Positions 59,926-64,000 of a stretch of DNA of 64,000 nt are shown here, one piece after another. Under the pieces are notes generated by a model. The model ran no database searches. It saw only the letters and a list, made by a program, of their open reading frames with translations, and was not told the DNA's origin. The first letter of the stretch is position 1; each line of letters opens with the position of its first letter. The DNA comes from Bimuria novae-zelandiae CBS 107.79 (taxonomy: Eukaryota > Ascomycota > Dothideomycetes > Pleosporales > Didymosphaeriaceae), in NCBI GenBank assembly GCA_010015655.1, contig ML976807.1, forward strand, positions 1-64,000. Direction: 5' to 3'. The translations under genes were made by a program, and so were the position numbers.

Positions 59926-61117
59926 CTGTGTCCGTGCGCGTGATGCGCGGGAAACACCAAAACACCCTACTTTCAACACGCGACAACTCCATCAATATGG
60001 ATCCAATTCAAGCTGCGATTGATGATATTGAATCACTAAAGCCAGGCGAAACTTTCTCCTATTCAAAAACTGCGGCTAAATATGGTGTTGTACGGTCTAC
60101 ATTGATCCGAAGGCATCGAGGGATAACGCGCCCTACACAAGTCAAGAACTCCAGCCAGCAAAAGCTCACCCCACAACAAGAGCAGGAGCTTGTACGATAT
60201 ATCAAAAGACTTACAGAGAGACACACACCTCCTACTAGAGAGATGATACGGAACTTTGCCTCTGCAATAGCGAAAGAGCCAGTCAGCGAGAGCTGGGTTA
60301 CGCGCTTCATCAGCCGACACAGCATTCATCTTATCTCACAATGGACCGTCGGGATGGACAGCAATCGCCACAAAGCTGATTCAGTGGATAAATATCGCTA
60401 CTACTTCAACATCCTACACAGCAAGATGGATCAATATCACATAGATCCTCGTCATATCTACAATATGGANNNNNNNNNNNNNNNNNNNNNNNNNNNNNNN
60501 NNNNNNNNNNNNNNNNNNNNNNNNNNNNNNNNNNNNNNNNNNNNNNNNNNNNNNNNNNNNNNNNNNNNNNNNNNNNNNNNNNNNNNNNNNNNNNNNNNNN
60601 NNNNNNNNNNNNNNNNNNNNNNNNNNNNNNNNNNNNNNNNNNNNNNNNNNNNNNNNNNNNNNNNNNNNNNNNNNNNNNNNNNNNNNNNNNNNNNNNNNNN
60701 NNNNNNNNNNNNNNNNNNNGACGGCCACGGATCTCATGTTACTATAGACTTTATTAACTATTATAATTAGAATAGGATCCTGCTTGCTGTCCTGCCTCCT
60801 TATTTAACTTATACGCTTTAGCCCCTTAACGTTGCAATGTTTAAGCCTCTATTAATAGCCTACTCAGCAGAGCTATCACGATACCTTAATAAAAGCCAGG
60901 GCCTAGCTTCTATCACTAAAGGCGACTTCTTCCCCTTATTCTGGAATGCGTGGAAGGCCTCCTTTAAGGAATCAACTATCCTTAGCTCTTTTAGAGCAAC
61001 GGGTATATCACCACCTAATCCTCACCAAACATCAACTTTTCCAGGCCACCGAAAGGTCGATATCCATCGATTTTTCGTCAAAACACGACTTAAATGCCTT
61101 CATAAATCTGTTTTCTA
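59926..61117 (+). pseudogene. Pogo-like transposase with assembly gap, broken
   Basis: The likely start is ATG 59998 (MDPIQAAIDDIESLKPGE). A psq-type helix-turn-helix covers residues 1-45 (YSKTAAKYGVVRSTLIRRH). A CENP-B/Tc5-type DNA-binding domain follows (LTPQQEQELVRYIKRL to about residue 135). The 250-bp run of N removes the start of the DDE domain. After the gap comes DGHGSHVTIDF (second catalytic Asp, 60720), then TAG stops at 60768 and 60822 and LQPLNVAMF in which the usual Asp reads Asn. The tail 60837-61117 is open. The N-terminal half is unmutated and the C-terminal half shows C-to-T/G-to-A damage. No matching right terminal repeat is found. Confidence 0.8.
60470..60719. other. Assembly gap, 250 N
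   Basis: A run of 250 N within the pogo-like transposase. It may be a sized or placeholder gap, so the length of the missing sequence is uncertain. Confidence 1.
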
Positions 61118-62131
61118 GCGTCCTCTTTTAGCTGCAGGCGTTATGGCAGGCGCGCTGCCCTATTTTCTCTTTTAGCTCCTTAGTAAGCTAAAATCTTTTC
61201 AAAATGGCCCGTGCGCCGCTTAGATTTTCACGTTCGGTCAAAGGCCACAACTACAGCTAAGACAAGGAGACAGTCGTGACACTCCTTGCTCTTGCAAGAT
61301 ATAGGCACCTGCTAGGCCTAAATACAAAGGCTCTCCATGCGAAGAGCCATGGCACGATTCGATAGAGCACCAGCTCTTAACACCTACAACGACGAGAGCT
61401 GCCCGCAGCTCTCTGAAGACCAACTGTTAGCGTCCCTAACCTGACACAACACGCAAATAAGGCAGCCAGCCTGGCCTTATATTATACGACTCTTGGGGAT
61501 AAAGAAGAAGGACAGGCCTAGCTCTGCCTTCCTACTATACCTATCTCCTTCGACACAGGCATCGCCAAGCCTGGTACAAAGGCTCTCCTCGCGCAGAGCC
61601 ACGGCTCCGATTCGACAGAGCACTGGCTCTCCACACCTATCCACTCTTTCCTTTTCTTTCTTCTCACAGCACTAAACTGCCTCTAAACACACACAAGGGA
61701 TTCACCCTAATGTACATACACTGCTTAGTCTCCCCAACGGGAAGGGGAGCTGTAGCTTGAAATGGTAGTAATACCCGCGCAGGCAAGAAATGCTTTCTAA
61801 GGTAGTATGTTAGTACTGTAATTCCATAGCTTAGCACGTCGTATATGCCCTTCGGGAGGCGAGATGGTGGACTTAACCACCTAATCCTCACCGAACACCA
61901 ACTTTTCGATTTTTAGATATCCTCTCTAAAGACCCTAATAATCCCAGCAACTGAACAAGCTTACTACGCTAATTCTGGGAGTACCTCTAACGTCCGCCTA
62001 GCCCTCCGCGCAGACGCGCAAAGGAGCTTGTTAGGATAGTAGAGTCTCCCTCCTCCTAGCACACAGGGTCCCCAGACCCTGTAATCCCTTAGCAGCTTTA
62101 TACACGCGCCCCAAGACGGCCCTAGAAGGAC
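61118..62131. other. Repeat-derived spacer between pogo relic and LINE
   Basis: No gene. Two related segments of about 60 bp (61327-61384 and 61574-61631) share ACAAAGGCTCTCC...AGAGCCA and a GATTCGA core, about 247 bp apart. At 61877-61910 a stretch of about 33 bp repeats the pogo C-terminal coding sequence of 61008-61041 (ACCACCTAATCCTCACC), so a second pogo fragment is present. The part 61920-62131 probably belongs to the 5' region of the LINE. Confidence 0.5.
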
Positions 62132-63691
62132 ATGCATTACTATGCACCCCTTCTAAGCAGCCAGAACCTTAGTGGGGGCGCTCCCAAACCTCGCGTCTCT
62201 AATACCGTCCAACGCCACATTACCAAGACTTAGCAGATTGCCTAGCTATAGAACACTATTACTACGGCTTTCGCAGCAGCGGTAGACCAACACGCAGAAA
62301 GCTACACTAACCCTCGAGAGGCTAAGATTGCTAAGGAGCTGCAGCAGAGAGTTATCCAGGCTCTAACCTCGCTCTCCCTAAGTAACTCCCCCCCTAGCTC
62401 CCGCTGGAGTAGCGACACCAGTCATAGCAACCCTAGGAGCTAAGAGTCGGGACGCCGCTCTTAGGCGGACGTAGCCAGAGACCCCCAGATCTCAGATAGG
62501 GGTGGCAGTTAACCCCTAATCCCTGCTAGGCCCCAGCCTAACCCGCCCGCTAAGCTAAAAGAAGATAATTAAATATTCGTAGCTATCTCTAACCTGGCAA
62601 TGCGACTGTAACAACCCTTACCCTTTATAGTAAGGTAGGCAATATGCAAGAGTATAGCAGGACTTACCCTTAAAGATATACTTACCGCATTACTAATTAA
62701 CACAGGCTAGGCGATTACCCTAGTAAATAAGAACATTCGGGGCCAACTTCTAACTTAAGAAAACCAGGAACTTCTAGTAAGAGCGCTAGACAGAGACGCG
62801 GTGAGGATCCCAGAACGCTAGACCAACTACGCAGTATAAGGAGTACCCAGCTCTTTTTAGACCCTAGACGGCACAGAACTACTAACTACTACCTAGCTAG
62901 TAAAGGAAGAGGTCTGCTCGCAAATAGGTAAGCAGCTAGTTAGTTACAGGACCTTATAACATAGGGCGAATTAGCATAGCCTTACTACCTAAATTATTTC
63001 ATACAAGGAGCCAGTCCGCTCGTTCCGGCTCTTTAGCACCAGCCAATTCTCGAAGGAAATCCACAAGCATCCCACCATACAGCGACATAACCTAGGCTAC
63101 TAGGGCTACTGCAACGCTGCCCGCTGTACCCGAGTAGCCCGCTGTGCACACTGCGGGGACCGCACGGATAGACACTAAGGATAGTACGGAGACAGTTACG
63201 CCTACAAAGCTATATATGCCAATTATTATAGCCCTTATCTAGCTAATTACACTAACTGCCCGGCAGCTCCTCGCCGGGTCAACAGACACATTACTAAGCC
63301 TATAAAGACTAAGCTAAAGGCTATCTATCGCGCAGGCAAAATAGCACAGCAGCACCTCTATAGGATAGTTAAAGTGGCCCTTAAACAGGCAACACTTTAG
63401 CCTAAGGCTCCTCCTATAGAGGTATTAGAGACAGTGCCTTCCCACCTTTCTGCCTAGAGGCAAGAAGGAGAAAGTAGGGCTACACCTCCCACAACTACTG
63501 CCTCCTATGCATCCTCCTCTACTACTAGCAGAGAAAAGAGACCAAGGCGGGCCGCCACAGGCCAGAGGAGCCTTAATGTAGAACAACTGTCTGCCGGCAG
63601 CATTCGTCCACAATTAACTATCCACACTAACCCGTCCACCTCGGAGAGGGAAGACGCCAGCATAAGCGATAACCCGCCATCATTATGCTAG
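62132..63691 (+). pseudogene. Tad-like LINE ORF1, RIP-decayed
   Basis: A single frame can be read from ATG 62132 to TAG 63689-63691, about 519 codons, with scattered TAG/TAA stops at expected Gln/Trp positions. The first third is low-complexity Ser/Pro/Gln-rich. A conserved central part spans about 62580-63060. A Cys-rich nucleic-acid-binding region lies at 63115-63260 (CNAARCTRVARCAHCGDRTDRH and a second knuckle where Cys appears as Tyr). The tail is Ser/Thr-rich. This layout is typical of ORF1 in Tad1-clade non-LTR retrotransposons. The choice of the start ATG is not certain. Confidence 0.75.
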
Positions 63692-64000
63692 AACACCCTT
63701 ACAACATCCCAGCCAACACCAGGCATCAACAGCCCAGCCTGTTAAGTAAACAACTACGTGTATGCTGGGCTAATATTAGCAGGAGCTCACCCTGGCACAT
63801 CACAATACTAGAGGTGGCGTTTCAGAAGGGCATAGATATTATATGTGTTTAAGAGCCCTTCACATGTGCCAACTCAAGAACTTCCACCCACCCTGGTTTC
63901 ACACACCTAGCACCCATCAGCACCTGGGACAGCCCCAACACACTAGGCTCAGCCCGCCCTAGGGTGATGACCTACATCCGCAAAGGATGCCACCTACGAT
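63685..64000 (+). pseudogene. Tad-like LINE ORF2, endonuclease start, runs off the window
   Basis: ATG 63685 overlaps the ORF1 stop (ATGCTAG). The frame reads LRVCWANISRSSPWHITILE and then AFQKGIDIICV, the first strands of an APE-type endonuclease. A TAA (63847) stands where the family has Gln in the catalytic QEP block, followed by EPF. The reading continues to the window end at RVMTYIRKGCH. Reverse transcriptase would lie outside. The TAA alone inactivates this copy. Confidence 0.78.

Overview
The window looks like a gene-poor, transposon-packed compartment of a filamentous ascomycete (Pezizomycotina) genome. The evidence is: short fungal-type introns (49 and 136 bp), fungal transposon families, fungal OrsD/RecQ-like helicase relics, and a very strong repeat-induced point mutation (RIP) signature. 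In most of the window CA and TG dinucleotides are almost gone while CG survives. Reading frames stay in register but are closed by TAG/TAA where CAG, TGG or CAA would be expected. I cannot name the species.

Layout. 0.25-4.6 kb: one decayed reading frame for a large protein I do not recognise. 4.8 kb: young solo LTR. 5-9.2 kb: decayed sequence of unknown origin. 9.2-15.0 kb: complete Ty1/Copia element with a solo LTR inside. 15.7-16.9 kb: the only intact gene I can support, a three-exon SRR1-like protein. 17.6-19.4 kb: short LTR element carrying only gag. 20.7-34.7 kb: OrsD/RecQ-like helicase relic A, split by a Copia element (22.5-33.5 kb) that itself holds a second Copia on the other strand (27.9-33.1 kb). 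34.8-45.0 kb: 5' end of a Gypsy element (G1), split by a chromodomain Gypsy (35.3-44.7 kb), which in turn holds a pogo-type DNA transposon (37.5-39.4 kb). 45.0-47.4 kb: helicase relic B, with a solo LTR. 47.9-51.5 kb: a deleted pogo element and a piggyBac-like element split by a solo Gypsy LTR. 51.5-59.9 kb: pogo C-terminus relic and two head-to-head Gypsy copies. 59.9-61.1 kb: pogo-like transposase with a 250-bp assembly gap. 62.1-64.0 kb: Tad-like LINE running off the end.

The genes do not form a pathway. They form a layered record of insertions. Perfect 5-bp target duplications fix the nesting order for the LTR elements, and differences between paired LTRs are almost all C/T or G/A. The youngest layer is the solo LTRs, which keep normal CA/TG content. 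The SRR1-like gene has escaped mutation between heavily mutated neighbours.

Limits: all family calls come from reading the decayed frames by eye. Boundaries without duplicated target sites are approximate.
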